A stretch of 64,000 bases of DNA from the NCBI RefSeq assembly GCF_000150955.2, contig NC_011676.1, positions 330,419 through 394,418 on the forward strand. The letters are read 5' to 3'. This document shows positions 51,590 through 62,592 of this stretch, piece after piece (positions within the stretch are counted from its first letter, which is position 1; each line of letters starts with the position of its first letter). The DNA is from Phaeodactylum tricornutum CCAP 1055/1 (taxonomy: Eukaryota; Bacillariophyta; Bacillariophyceae; Surirellales; Neidiaceae). The notes beneath the pieces were generated by a model, which was not told the DNA's origin, did not search any database, and saw only the letters and a program-made list of their open reading frames with translations. The translations under genes were made by a program, and so were the position numbers.

Positions 51590-51942
51590 GTTGTAAGCCA
51601 GTCAACGAGCCACACGCTTATTAGATTCAATGCTATAGGCAGTCGCACGTATAGTAGTAGCCACTTCTAAAATGGACTCGACTAATTTTGTTTCCATGTT
51701 TATTCTCAGCCAGAAGCTTGAATCCAACAGCAAAGAAAGAGGCTTGTCGGACACCGTACGTATGTAGTACGTAACGTGAAGGTTTCTGTCCGTTGGAGGG
51801 GGTATCTTCTTCATGTTAAGTCGGACTAGTCGAACCTGTTGTGCCGTTGTGTTTTTGCTCGTGACTGATTTCGAGGCTCAAACTGACATTGACGATCTCT
51901 GTGAGCAAATTTGTATTCGCGCATTCCAACCAAGAAAAGATC
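51590..51942. other. Divergent intergenic region
   Basis: This lies between a minus-strand gene and the plus-strand Nudix gene. No separate gene is seen. Confidence 0.4.
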
Positions 51943-52751
51943 ATGAGCGAGCGTTCCCGGACACCGCTTTTGCTCTCGTTCGCAGGAGGAGCCGCAGCAG
52001 CCGCTCTAGTAATGGCGGCCTTGGCGTATCGAAAGTTCGACAAAGCAAACGGTAAGGATAAGAAAGGTGGTTTATTTCAGAGGTCCACAGTAAAAGAATT
52101 TTTTTCCCCATATCGACAATTTGCATTCTCACTGGCTTGACCGTTCATATTGATATAGCCGGAGCCACCGGAGAGGGTAACGATCTGTCGCTTTTTTACG
52201 GTAATGAAAAAGAGCTCACTAACATAACCGAAGCCCGCAAATTCTTACCGAAAGAAATTTACGGACACCTTGTCCGCGACACGGTCGTTTGTTGTGTTGA
52301 CATTGTGCTGGTGCGGCACAATGAGGAAAGATCTTGCAAGGAATGTTTGTTGGTTGAGCGCTCGACCGAGCCTGCCAAAGGACTCTGGTGGTGGCCTGGT
52401 GGACGCCTACTCAAAGGTGAAACCTTTTTCGACGCCGCCCGTCGCAAAGCCTTCCAGGAAACGGGTTTGACCAACGTGACACCTATTCAAATCTTGGGAG
52501 TATGGAATACCTTTTTCCCGACGTCAGCCTGGGATACTGACTCTTCCAAAGGTACACAGACGGTGAATCCCATTGTGCTGGTGGAACTGAACGATGTCGG
52601 CGGTGACGTCAAACTCGACGAGACCAGCGAAAACTATAAATGGATTGAGCTGGATCCGCAAGCGGCGATTGCGAATGGTGAAGATCGTTATGTTGTGCAG
52701 GCGCTATTGCGCTTACAAGCTTGGACTTCGGCCTACATAACCACCTTTTAA
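51943..52751 (+). CDS. Nudix hydrolase, GDP-mannose mannosyl hydrolase-like, membrane-anchored (two exons)
   Basis: Exon 1 is 51943-52051 and exon 2 is 52159-52751, with a 107-base GTAAGG…GATATAG intron joining KFDKAN to AGATGEGNDL, giving 233 residues. Exon 1 encodes an Ala-rich membrane or signal segment (LLLSFAGGAAAAALVMAALA). The Nudix fold has PAKGLWWWPGGRLLKGETFF, then DAARRKAFQETGL. The G-x5-E start and x-G-U end are intact, but the REUxEE core reads RKAFQE, with Lys and Gln at two usual Glu positions. GDP-mannose mannosyl hydrolases (WcaH type) also depart from the canonical core, and the VPGGRxxKxET context matches them. Substrate and activity need testing. Confidence 0.78.
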
Positions 52752-53182
52752 ATGGTCGTCGTTCTTTACCTATGCAAATTCCATTTTGTGGCTTGACTCC
52801 CATTTTTTGTGTTGCCTGAGGAGCAGTCCTAGGGCTTTATTGGGTCCCGAGTTTGACGAAGGCAGATCTTCTGAGCAACGTCAGTCAACGGAGTACGTCC
52901 TTGTCACAAGGCTCGATTGGAACGAAGAAAAAGCAAGAACGCCGTGTCAAAGAAATACGAAATGACGGTGAATCCAAATCGAAAGAACAGTTATATCTTG
53001 AACGAATGCAAGGAGAGAACTTTCATATCTTACAATTCGTCTCATTCACAGTCAAGATTTGTTCTGAAGCTTCACGGTAAGAGCAACAAAATCTAGAATC
53101 AAGAGTTTTCACAACCTGATCTGTTACCTTGGTATTGCTGGTCACACCTCGAAATCATCATCGTCTACGGTATCTTTGAAAC
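52752..53182. other. Intergenic, promoter side of ATP-citrate lyase
   Basis: TCACAGTCA is at 53046-53054, 129 bases before the next ATG. A frame at 52853-53080 lacks an ATG and family features. Confidence 0.4.
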
Positions 53183-56100
53183 ATGTCTGCGAAGGCAGTG
53201 CGCGAGTTCCACGGCAAGAAGCTGATTGCTCGTCACGTCCACGAAGTTTCCGAAGGCAAGCATTCAATTGATGATCGGAGTGTCTTGATCACGACAGAAA
53301 CAGACCTGGAAACCTTGCCTATTTCCGAAACCTGGTTGTCCGACACTCTTTTGGTAGTCAAACCGGATCAACTCATCAAACGACGGGGCAAGGCCGGTTT
53401 GGTCGGGATTAAGCTCAATTGGCAGGGCGTACAGGAATGGGTTAATGCTCGTATGCAAAAGGAAATTCAGATTGAGCACGCGACCGGCACGTTGGATCAC
53501 TTTATCGTGGAGCCGTTCGTCCCACACGAACAGTCGGACGAGTATTATATCTGCATTCAGAGCGATCGAGAAGGTGAAGAAATCCTTTTTTGCGCGGAAG
53601 GTGGTGTGGATGTAGGTGATGTTGACACCAAGGCAAAACGCTTGCATGTCGCTATTGATGATGACTACCTCACACCGGATCGCATCTTGGAAGCGGATCT
53701 GTTGGAGGGCGTTCCGGCCGATCGTCAGGATAGCTTGGCTTCCTTTGTGCTCACACTCTTTACCGTCTATCGCAAACTCAATTTTGTTTACATGGAAATT
53801 AACCCCATTGTGTACACAGCTGAAGGTACGATTGTTCCTTTGGATTTGGCTGCCAAGATTGATGAAACGGCGGCATTTCTGAACGCCCCTGACTGGGGCC
53901 ATTTGGATTTTCCGGCACCCTTTGGTCGCAAGGAGTTTCCAGAAGAAGCGTACATCCGCGACCTCGATGCTAAGACAGGAGCCTCGCTTAAGTTGACAAT
54001 TCTAAACCATGCTGGCCGAGTTTGGACCATGGTCGCAGGCGGTGGTGCCAGTGTTGTGTACGCCGATACCATTTCAGATCTCGGTTTCGGACACGAGTTG
54101 GCCAACTACGGAGAATATTCGGGAGCGCCCAGTACGGAACACACTTTCGAGTATGCCAAGACGCTGATAAGTCTCATGACACGCGAAAAAGATCCACGAG
54201 GCAAGATTTTCATTATTGGCGGGGGGATCGCCAATTTTACCGACGTTGCTGCTACCTTTACCGGTCTCATTAAAGCGATCAAGGCCTTTCAAGAAATCCT
54301 GAAAGCACATCACATCAAGATTTGGGTCCGCCGTGCGGGTCCGAATTATCAAGAAGGTCTGCGCTTGATGCGCGACTGTGGTGCGGAGACAGGTTTGGAC
54401 ATTCACATTTACGGACCCGAAACGCACGCTACTGCTGTGGTGCCCCTGGCGCTTGGTCTGGCGAAGGCTGGCGACTTTCCCGAATTTGATGACCCCCGTG
54501 TCCACGAGACTCTACCCAAGCGAAACAGCAGTAAAGCCTCACTTGAAGAATTGTCGAAGATTGAATACACAGGGCAAGTTGCGGACCACGAAGCAGATCA
54601 CAATGTCGAGAACTTTACTGCTTTGACCCGCTGTGTCGTTTACGGTATGCAACATCGCGCTGTTCAGGGTATGCTTGATTTCGACTTTATGTGTAAGCGA
54701 AAGAAACCATCTGTCGCGGCCATGATCTTTCCGTTCTCTGCAAATCATTTTGTAAAGTTTTACTGGGGAACCGATGAAATTATGATGCCAGTCTACCAAA
54801 CAATGGAGGAAGCCTTCAAAAAACATGCAGAAGTGACGGTCGTTGTGAATTTCGCATCCTTTCGCTCAGTGTATAGTTCAGTCTTGGAAATGCTGAACTT
54901 TTCCGAGCAGATAAAGACTATTGCAATTATTGCAGAAGGTGTTCCAGAGTCTCAGACGAGAGCAATAAATATTGCAGCTCAAAAGCTCAATGTCGGAATT
55001 ATTGGCCCAGCAACAGTGGGTGGGATTAAGCCCGGTTGCTTTCGTATTGGTAACACTGGTGGAATGTTAGACAACATCGTTATGTCCAAACTATACAGGC
55101 CGGGATCAGTTGCCTACGTGTCCAAGTCAGGAGGTCTATCCAACGAGTTGAACAATTTAATCTGCCGAAATTCAGACGGTGTGTACGAAGGTGTGGCTAT
55201 TGGAGGAGACCGTTACCCAGGCTCACGCTTTATGGACCACTTGTTGCGATACAACGATAATCCGCATGTTCACATTTTGGTCCTTCTTGGAGAAGTTGGA
55301 GGTGTTGATGAGTACGAGATCTGTGGGGCCCTAAAGAGTGGCAGGATCAGCAAGCCATTGGTGGCATGGTGCATTGGCACTTGCGCTTCTATTTTCCCAT
55401 TTGAAGTCCAGTTCGGTCACGCTGGTGCGTTAGCCCGCGGAGACATGGAAACGGCTCGAGCCAAAAACAAAGCATTGAAGGAGGCTGGAGCCCATGTACC
55501 AGAGAATTTCTTTGAGTTTGGCGACGTGATCCACGAAGTTTTCGAATTTCTCGTAAACAGAGGCTCTCTTGTACCCGCACCTGAACCAGAACCACCCAAA
55601 GTACCAATGGACTACGCGTGGGCAAAGCGCCTCGGCTTGGTCAGAAAGCCTGCGCACTTTGTTTCATCGATTTCCGATGATCGTGGCGAAGAGCTGCTGT
55701 ATTGTGGAATGCCGATCAGTGAGGTCTTCGAGAAGGATCTTGGCGTTGGCGGAGTTGTGTCACTTCTCTGGTTCCGTCGGCAATTACCCACCTTTGCTTC
55801 CAAATTTATTGAAATGATTCTAATGGTCACGGCTGACCACGGACCAGCCGTATCAGGCGCGCACAACACAATTGTTGCAGCGCGGGCGGGCAAGGATCTA
55901 GTATCTTCTCTGGCAAGTGGCCTTTTGACAATTGGACCTCGCTTTGGGGGAGCGCTCGATGAAGCAGCTGTAATGTTCAAGGAAGCTAGTGACGCAGGTT
56001 ACGATGCAGAACAGTTTGTCAAGAACATGAGGCGAAGCAACAAGCTAATAATGGGCATCGGGCACAGAATCAAATCATTGTCAAACCCAGACAAACGCGT

Positions 56101-56431
56101 TGAGATTATCAAGAACTATGCCCTTGACCATTTTTCCGACAACACCGTGCTAAAATTTGCTCTTGCTGTAGAACAGGTTACGACAAGGAAGAAAGCTAAT
56201 CTTATTCTGAATGTTGACGGATGTATTGCTGTTTGCTTTGTCGATATGCTTCGCGGCTGTGGAGCGTTCAGTAAAGAAGAAGCTGACGAGATGATACATA
56301 ACGGATGCCTTAACGGTCTTTTCGTCTTGGGAAGGTCCATTGGATTTATTGGTCACTATCTGGACCAGAAGCGCCTTAAGCAAGGCCTGTACCGTCATCC
56401 GTGGGATGATATCAGTTACATTAATGAATGA
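53183..56431 (+). CDS. ACLY: ATP-citrate lyase, full-length animal-type fusion
   Basis: The product is 1,082 residues in one exon, close to the ~1,100 of animal ACLY and unlike the split plant/fungal subunits. The N-terminal half is an ATP-grasp/succinyl-CoA-synthetase-beta-like region ([46 protein letters not shown]). The middle is the CoA-ligase alpha-like part with [26 protein letters not shown] and the phosphorylated His746 in VQFGHAGA. The C-terminus is the citrate-synthase-like domain: [47 protein letters not shown] and [10 protein letters not shown], ending in [11 protein letters not shown]. It turns citrate, CoA and ATP into acetyl-CoA and oxaloacetate for lipid synthesis. No targeting signal is seen, so it is probably cytosolic. 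Confidence 0.97.
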   Translation: MSAKAVREFHGKKLIARHVHEVSEGKHSIDDRSVLITTETDLETLPISETWLSDTLLVVKPDQLIKRRGKAGLVGIKLNWQGVQEWVNARMQKEIQIEHATGTLDHFIVEPFVPHEQSDEYYICIQSDREGEEILFCAEGGVDVGDVDTKAKRLHVAIDDDYLTPDRILEADLLEGVPADRQDSLASFVLTLFTVYRKLNFVYMEINPIVYTAEGTIVPLDLAAKIDETAAFLNAPDWGHLDFPAPFGRKEFPEEAYIRDLDAKTGASLKLTILNHAGRVWTMVAGGGASVVYADTISDLGFGHELANYGEYSGAPSTEHTFEYAKTLISLMTREKDPRGKIFIIGGGIANFTDVAATFTGLIKAIKAFQEILKAHHIKIWVRRAGPNYQEGLRLMRDCGAETGLDIHIYGPETHATAVVPLALGLAKAGDFPEFDDPRVHETLPKRNSSKASLEELSKIEYTGQVADHEADHNVENFTALTRCVVYGMQHRAVQGMLDFDFMCKRKKPSVAAMIFPFSANHFVKFYWGTDEIMMPVYQTMEEAFKKHAEVTVVVNFASFRSVYSSVLEMLNFSEQIKTIAIIAEGVPESQTRAINIAAQKLNVGIIGPATVGGIKPGCFRIGNTGGMLDNIVMSKLYRPGSVAYVSKSGGLSNELNNLICRNSDGVYEGVAIGGDRYPGSRFMDHLLRYNDNPHVHILVLLGEVGGVDEYEICGALKSGRISKPLVAWCIGTCASIFPFEVQFGHAGALARGDMETARAKNKALKEAGAHVPENFFEFGDVIHEVFEFLVNRGSLVPAPEPEPPKVPMDYAWAKRLGLVRKPAHFVSSISDDRGEELLYCGMPISEVFEKDLGVGGVVSLLWFRRQLPTFASKFIEMILMVTADHGPAVSGAHNTIVAARAGKDLVSSLASGLLTIGPRFGGALDEAAVMFKEASDAGYDAEQFVKNMRRSNKLIMGIGHRIKSLSNPDKRVEIIKNYALDHFSDNTVLKFALAVEQVTTRKKANLILNVDGCIAVCFVDMLRGCGAFSKEEADEMIHNGCLNGLFVLGRSIGFIGHYLDQKRLKQGLYRHPWDDISYINE

Positions 56432-57621
56432 AAATGATTTGAAACATATCAAGTTAACAACATAAATATCGATAAAGCTTCATTGGGAGCTGGAGACACA
56501 GTTGAACGGTTCTAGCTCCTTGCATACCGCAGAGGTGAGGGGTGTGACACCGAGTAGCGTAGGTATGTTGTTTTTGGTTGGATACGAGTCGTGTGCCACT
56601 AAAGTCGAATAGGAACAGTCGGCAGCGTATCTGTATTGCAGCGAGTATGTAGTGCGCTGCACTTCATCATTGGAGGATTATCAGACTTGCCAGTACGAGA
56701 CATGTTGCCCCATCTTGAATGTTTCTGGGAGTCTCGGTATCGCAGCGGAGTGCCATGAAATGAATGACGCCTTGCTTCTGAGATTGACTGAGGCCTTGCG
56801 TCGTCCACGACGATCGTGACTACTGTCCCAGCTTCCAAAAGTTTTACGAAATGGAGAGGAAGCATAATATTGGCTTGTAGCAGTAGAATGTAGGATTGCT
56901 TCGCCGGGCATGCGGAAGGTTTATGGTAAAAAAAAAGAGTTTTGGTAAGGAAATATGAGAAATCTGGATTAGCGCTAACTCACAGTGATGTTCCAGAGAG
57001 TTCGTAGTCCTGTGGGCCACTGCAATACTCCAAGCAGAACGAAAAGTTCCGGCACGACAAAAATCAATAGCTTGTCTTAGATAATTCCTTGGCTGGACAG
57101 AAACCAGATGCAAATTATTCCGTCCCTAAACAAAGTTTCAGAACCGCATAAACGATGGCTACAATATATTATGCTCGGGACAGTGAACCGACCCCGTCAA
57201 GGTTTAATTGTAAATCGAATGGGCTTCTAGGCATATTCTCATGTTGGCCATGCCATTTCTGTCTGATGAGAAATACTCTCCTTCTTTGCTTTGTATAGGA
57301 AATATTCAGGTCGCTTAATGTTATATTAAAAGGAGAGCTAGATAGTAGCGTTACAGGTCACTGTCAGCCATAAATGAATGAAATGGAAAACTGACGTGGG
57401 TTAATTTACACTTAACTGTTAACAGTAAGCTAAACATGGAAGTGTAGCAGACAATTAGAAATAGCCCCTTTGGCACCGTCCGTGTCATTCACGTCAGTTA
57501 TCGAACCGATCTGGAACTCGCTCACTGTCATTCTCTAGTCGGCAGTCTCGTTGGTACGTCCATGTCCCATGTCTCTTTGTACGTACCATCGCAACCCATC
57601 AGTATCTATATTTCGAGAAGC
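56432..57621. other. 1.2 kb intergenic, no convincing gene
   Basis: The reverse strand holds three short overlapping frames (56480-56662, 56599-56865, 57113-56844) with faint ankyrin-like phrases (LGVTPLTSAV; LPLHFV), but starts and frames do not join. CACTGTCA at 57523-57530 lies ~90 bases before the chosen start of the next gene. Confidence 0.4.
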
Positions 57622-58767
57622 ATGAAGGGATCAGCTATATTACCTTTCGCTCTACTCTCGTGTCTGGTAGCGCAGGCAATCGCTTCGTCCTTTGGTGGGA
57701 CCACCTGGGCGCCCATTTTTGCTGGACGTTCCCACAAAGCTATCTCCCGTCGAACATTGACACATGGCAGTAACCACCGTCCATCACCATCTATCCAAGC
57801 AGGTCTCGGTTTCCTTGACGGAGCTGACTGCATTACACAAGTATATCCTTGCCGATCCATTGGCAATACGTTGCTCCGTGGAGCTTTATTGCGTATTGCT
57901 TCGGATCTGTCTGGCGGAACAGCCTTTGAAACGGTTAAAACACGGGTTACGATCTTCCCGGAAAGCCCTCTCGAGGCTCTGAACAACATTGTGAAAGAAG
58001 GCGGGGTTCCCGCGCTGTGGACGGTACGTGCCGAAAATTTGAGCGACTTTTAGAATCTACTCTTGAGTTTTCAGCTCGTCGACAGAAAAAAAATCTGCCT
58101 TGCCTGACCGCTCCAGCTGCATTTGTAGGGTTCCCAATCTCGAACCATCGAAGGTGCTTTGGTAGGTGCCGTGTTCATGCTGGGGAGCGTCCTGACCAAG
58201 GCACAGGTCAAAGCATTTGGTGGAGGACCTACCATGGCAGCTTTGGCGGGTGGTCTCGTCGGTGGTGTCGCCCAAGCGTTTGTCATGACGCCTGCCGGTA
58301 TGATTTTTACATCCCTCAATTATAATCGCGGTCGCAAAGGATTCGAAAATGACAACGCCATGAACGTGATTCACCGGGTGGTGGACGAGAAGGGTCTCAT
58401 GGGCATGTATTCGGGCTTTCGACCCATGGCGCTTCGTCAAGCGACCAATTGGGCGTCCCGAGCCGGCTTTACCGAAATATGCCGGTCTGTGTTGGGCCTT
58501 TCGCAGTACGGGTTGCTGGGAGAGCTATTATCGGGGGCTATCGGCGGGGTCGGATCGTGCTGGAACACTCCGATCGAAACGATTCGGGTCATTACGCAAC
58601 GTGATATTGCGGCTGGGCGTCCCCAACTGACAATGAAGGAACAGTGGGATGATATTGTGGACGCGCAAGGATATCCGGGATTGTTCCGTGGTGTCACACC
58701 ACGCGCTCTACAAGCAATATGGCAAACAATCTTTTTGGTGGTGGTCCCCAACATGATGGGAATCTAA
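57622..58767 (+). CDS. Mitochondrial-carrier-family protein with possible plastid presequence (two exons)
   Basis: Exon 1 is 57622-58023 and exon 2 is 58129-58767, joined by a 105-base GTACGT…TTTGTAG intron in phase 0 (ALWT then GSQSRTIEGA), giving 346 residues. A start at 57562 would add 20 residues. The N-terminus (MKGSAILPFALLSCLVAQAI, then ASSFGG) resembles a signal peptide ending near Ser-Phe, as in diatom plastid preproteins. The carrier part shows FETVKTRV, a divergent TPAGMIFTSLNY, IHRVVDEKGLMGMYSGFRPM and CWNTPIETIRVITQR, then a DAQGYPGLFRGVTPRALQ repeat end. Two of three repeats are clear, the first is degenerate. SLC25 carriers exchange metabolites across organelle inner membranes. 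Confidence 0.82.
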
Positions 58768-58864
58768 GTAGGGAGGACGGAATGTCTCATTCTCCGCGTC
58801 AAATTCTTCTCTCCAGTAATTGTCTCGCAATGTAAACAGTTTCTTTGTTGCTTTAAAGTTGATT

Positions 58865-60607
58865 TTATTTGCCCAAATAGATGCGTACAATATCGGCCAG
58901 GGACGCGTACGTTCCAAACACACAAAAGACGAACCCAAGCGCCAACAAGATATAGCTCTTGACCTTTTCAAAAAGCCATTTGTCCCGCATTGACGTCAGT
59001 AACCGCCATCGTCTTTCGTCTACCCTGGCCACTTCCTCTTGTGAAGCGTCCGTTTCGAGATGTTTGATAAAGGCCAGTTCCAAAATTGGCGGTATTAATA
59101 ATGCCGTGGACGATCCCGCCAAAGCTCCAGCTAAAGAAATAAGGGCTTGTACGTTGGGAACGACAACGGCGACTAGGTAGGTGGATATCACCAGAGCTGT
59201 ACGCAGCATTGGTGAATCCCCGGGCATTGTCATTTCGGGAAACATACTCGTGACGGAACTCATACCGGCTCGACTCGTATCGTCTTCGTCCTTGTTGTCA
59301 CCATTCTTGGCCGGTTCTGCCTCGTCGACATCAAATTCAAAGTTGTCGTATTCGTGTGACCCAATCGAGGCTACTTCGTGTTCCGGAAGCGGCGGTAGGG
59401 GCTCAAAGGCGTCGAGGTCGTCCTCATCAGCCGCGTCCGTCTTGGGTGGAAACTTGCTTTGCACCCAGGGTGAAATCAGTTCCAGCGCGGGAAAGAGCTG
59501 CAACGGATACGTTAGCAGCACGGACAAACTCACGGCCGTATTGGAAATCATAAGCCATAACGAGATATTCTCATTGTCGGAAAACTCCTTGACTAGAAAA
59601 GCCGTAATACTTCCGTTGGTGACTTCGCCAAAGGCCATGACGGAGAGCGACGAAACAAGGGCAAGAATGAGTGCCACAGTTGCCATGGAAGCCACAAAGA
59701 CGGGTTTGAAATGTTGAGGATCCTTCATGGCCGACTCGACGGGTAGAATGAGGCAAATGCCTTCGTAAGAGTAGAGAATGGCACAAACCGCCAGGGGCGC
59801 TTGGGACACGTTAATTGTAGGGGTAGTTTCGGGTCGCTCGTCCCAAAACTTGACAATGACGTAGCCCAGCACACCAAAGCCAACCATAAGTGTAATGCTC
59901 CCCGCAGCCATAACGGGAGATAGTGACTTGAGATTGGGCAGATAGGAGAGCGAGAGAACCACCGGCAGGGCCAAAGTGAGGACACCGGCGTGGGTGGAAA
60001 GCATGTGGACCTCCATACGCTCGAGCACGGCCAGGATATTTTCACCAATGAAACTTAAAAAGACGGTGCAGATGGCGAGTTGTTGAATACAGACACAGGC
60101 CGTGACGTAGCTGTTGAACTGTTTTCCGTAAGCCCATTCGCCAACGTCGGGGTAGGTAATGTTGGTATTGTTTGAGACGTTACTCGGGGTGTCACTGGCG
60201 GCGTCATCAATCGCACTAGTCTGGGGCACGTAGTTGCCAACGCTGACGTTTTTCCGCTCAATGAATCGTTTGAGTTTGACTACCGTCCAGCAATTGTACG
60301 AACTCCAGCAGCTCATGAGGACAATCATGGTGCATCCCAGCGGTACGCCCAACTGACTCACGGCCCAAGGCAAACTGAGGACGCCACAGCCTATGTAACC
60401 CTTAGTCAAGTGAATGAAGGTTTGCCAGACGGTCGTTTTATGTTCTTGGGAATCGTCGTCATCATCGTCGTCCTTAAGTTGCGACAGCTTACGACGCATA
60501 TCGGGTGTGCGGGGGAGCTCCGTTACCGGCTTACCAGTGGTCTGGTACGAAGCCGGAGCGAGTTGAGACGCTACCAGCGGGATCATCTCCGGAGGAGTCG
60601 TAGCCAT
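58865..60607 (-). CDS. Amino acid/auxin permease (AAAP, SLC32/36/38-like) transporter
   Basis: The product is 580 residues from ATG 60607. A ~60-residue acidic N-terminus (KDDDDDDDSQ) leads into the first AAAP helix with the typical HLTKGYIGCGVLSLPWAVSQ. About 10-11 membrane segments follow, including YVTACVCIQQLAICTVFLSF, LPVVLSLSYLPNLKSLSPVM and ILYSYEGICLILPVESAMKD, in which the Glu-Gly context is family-typical. A long acidic cytosolic loop (DAADEDDLDAFEPLPPLPEH) separates late helices. These proteins move amino acids with H+ or Na+ across vacuolar, lysosomal or plasma membranes. The location is not given by sequence. Single exon. Confidence 0.9.
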   Translation of the reverse strand: MATTPPEMIPLVASQLAPASYQTTGKPVTELPRTPDMRRKLSQLKDDDDDDDSQEHKTTVWQTFIHLTKGYIGCGVLSLPWAVSQLGVPLGCTMIVLMSCWSSYNCWTVVKLKRFIERKNVSVGNYVPQTSAIDDAASDTPSNVSNNTNITYPDVGEWAYGKQFNSYVTACVCIQQLAICTVFLSFIGENILAVLERMEVHMLSTHAGVLTLALPVVLSLSYLPNLKSLSPVMAAGSITLMVGFGVLGYVIVKFWDERPETTPTINVSQAPLAVCAILYSYEGICLILPVESAMKDPQHFKPVFVASMATVALILALVSSLSVMAFGEVTNGSITAFLVKEFSDNENISLWLMISNTAVSLSVLLTYPLQLFPALELISPWVQSKFPPKTDAADEDDLDAFEPLPPLPEHEVASIGSHEYDNFEFDVDEAEPAKNGDNKDEDDTSRAGMSSVTSMFPEMTMPGDSPMLRTALVISTYLVAVVVPNVQALISLAGALAGSSTALLIPPILELAFIKHLETDASQEEVARVDERRWRLLTSMRDKWLFEKVKSYILLALGFVFCVFGTYASLADIVRIYLGK

Positions 60608-61214
60608 TCTACTGCAATTATCTCACACGACGAGGGCTGACGAGGAAAACTGGGATTGGTTTTTGGGTAAGTGGAGACTAAGAGAGTGTGTTAGCTACCG
60701 AATAGGGTATTCCGACGAGGGTATGTGCGTGTCGGTAGGTAGAACGACTCGACCGAGAACGAACCTTGCCGTCGCCTCGCCGGGCATCACACGGGAAATT
60801 TACTGTTATTCTCGGGCGAGATCTTCGCGTTTTTCGTGTCCCGTCACCAGATCCAATCCAGCACAATGAATCGTACAGTAGTAATTATAAAACGTCCGAG
60901 ACGGATTTTTCGATCTTGTTCGATTTCGGAAAGTTGGTTCGTCCAGAATCCAAGGAATCTTTGAATCACGACTGGTTCGAGTCACTGTCAAGCATCGTGA
61001 ATTTAGAGTACCTTGTAGTAATGACGTGTTCGAACGGGAATGACTGAATCGTGTTGACGTAATCCGAAGAAATCCTGTGAAAAGCCGAGCCGAGACCATT
61101 AGAAAATGCATTTTCTCACAGTGACAGTCAGTGAAATACTGTGTCGATACACTCCGGACTTTTGTCATTCGCAACGACCCCTGGAATTAATAGCGATTCG
61201 TCACGGGAAGAATA
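60608..61214. other. Divergent intergenic region
   Basis: This lies between the AAAP gene (-) and the NAD(P)-binding gene (+). CTCACAGTGACAGTCAGTG at about 61115-61133 lies ~85 bases before the ATG. Confidence 0.4.
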
Positions 61215-62515
61215 ATGTTACACCTTTCTACCCTCGTTCTTCTCGTTGTAGTGACGGCATGTGCTACTGTTACAGCGTTGGTTCCAACGTACTGGGGTCG
61301 TTCCCTGGCGCCGTCCCGGCCTGTGTCGGTCTGGCGCATGGCGGAACGGGACAACGAAGACGAAGCCACTCGTCTGCAACAACAAGCCGCCAAACTTCGT
61401 GAACAAATACGTCAAATGGAAGCTAACTTGGGCGACCAGCGTCCGCGCAATTACGAAAGGCCTCCGCCACCGCAGTCACAGCCCGACCCCACCGATACCA
61501 ATCCATCCCTCAAAGGCAAACGGGTTTTGGTGACGGGCGCCAACGGACGTCTCGGCAGTATGGTGTGCCGCTATTTGTTACGGAACCATCCACAAACCGA
61601 AGTGGTTGCTGCCGTGCATGTCGTGGGAGAAAACAGTTCCACCAGTCGTGGTTATGGACGATTGTCTTACGAAGTCGGAGCCGAAGATGGGGTGGGGCGG
61701 ATTGGGCCAGCCTGGTCCTCCGAAGACCGGACGGCAACGTTTGAATGGGACATTTCCATGAAAGATTACAATCTGCAAAATCTACGTCTCGTCGAAGTGG
61801 AATTACTAGATCCGGTACAGTGTCGGACTGTGGCGGAAGGTTGTGATGCCGTCATTTGGTGGTACGTCTGCAAGGATGTTTCTCTCGCGTTTGCTGCTTC
61901 CACAAAACAAAGTACAGCCTCTCACCCATAGTGCGTACCGGCTTTCTTCTAATCGACTTTTTTGACTCCATACACAGCGCCACGGATTTCAACGGCAATC
62001 GTCCGCGAGCAATTTCCGGATTGAACGTGGCTTTTCTTTTCCGTGCGGTGGCATCCCCCACCAAAGGACGGGTCGAAGTGGAAGGATTGGAGAATATGCT
62101 GGGGGCCCTCAAAACCGCCAGACAAGACAAGCAGCGAGCCACCGGACGGGTACCGACGAACGATCCCGTAAACGTTGTGTTGGTATCCACGGCTCCGGAC
62201 GCCTACGACGATTTTGAAACGCCGTTCGGTTCTTTTCGAGGTATAAAGCGCCAGGGGGAACAAATGCTGCAAAGTGACTTTCCCAGTTTGAGCCACACCA
62301 TATTACAATTGAGCCGATTCGAAGACAATTTTGTAGAGGAAGGTTTGGATGTTTCCACGGAGCCGTCCCGGGCGAACGATATGGAGGCTCCGGGCGATGC
62401 GGACAAGGCCCGGCGGCGCATTAACCGAAGAGATGCTGCCAAGGTAGCGGTAGATGCACTTCTGGACGAAGAGCTTAAGGACAAGACCGTACAGGTATGG
62501 ACGGCTACAAGATAG
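61215..62515 (+). CDS. Organelle-targeted NAD(P)-binding (atypical SDR/NmrA-like) protein (two exons)
   Basis: Exon 1 is 61215-61861 and exon 2 is 61978-62515, with a 116-base GTACGT…TACACAG intron in phase 2 that rebuilds VIW-C-ATDFNGNRP, giving 394 residues. The N-terminus is a signal peptide (MLHLSTLVLLVVVTACATVT) followed by a Ser/Arg-rich stretch, a coiled region (ATRLQQQAAKLREQIRQMEA) and a Pro-rich linker. The Rossmann start is GKRVLVTGANGRLGSMVCRY (GxxGxxG), followed by VEVELLDPVQCRTVAEGCDA, typical of extended or atypical SDRs. The C-terminal half has SHTILQLSRFEDNFVEEGLD and RINRRDAAKVAVDAL. The cofactor is likely NADP(H). A plastid location fits but the cleavage-site Phe is not clear. 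Confidence 0.82.
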
Positions 62516-62592
62516 TAATGTTGATCTATTGGAGTTTCCTATACAAGTAGTACATATATTGCTGAACCGTATCGCTGGGGTCAGCGAGCTGC

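Noticed and set aside
53264-53902. 212-codon frame antisense to ATP-citrate lyase
   Set aside because: It is the mirror of a strongly coding frame with no features of its own.
56480-57113. Possible ankyrin-repeat gene on the reverse strand
   Set aside because: Phrases such as LGVTPLTSAV are suggestive, but two of the three frames lack an ATG and they do not join by plausible splicing.
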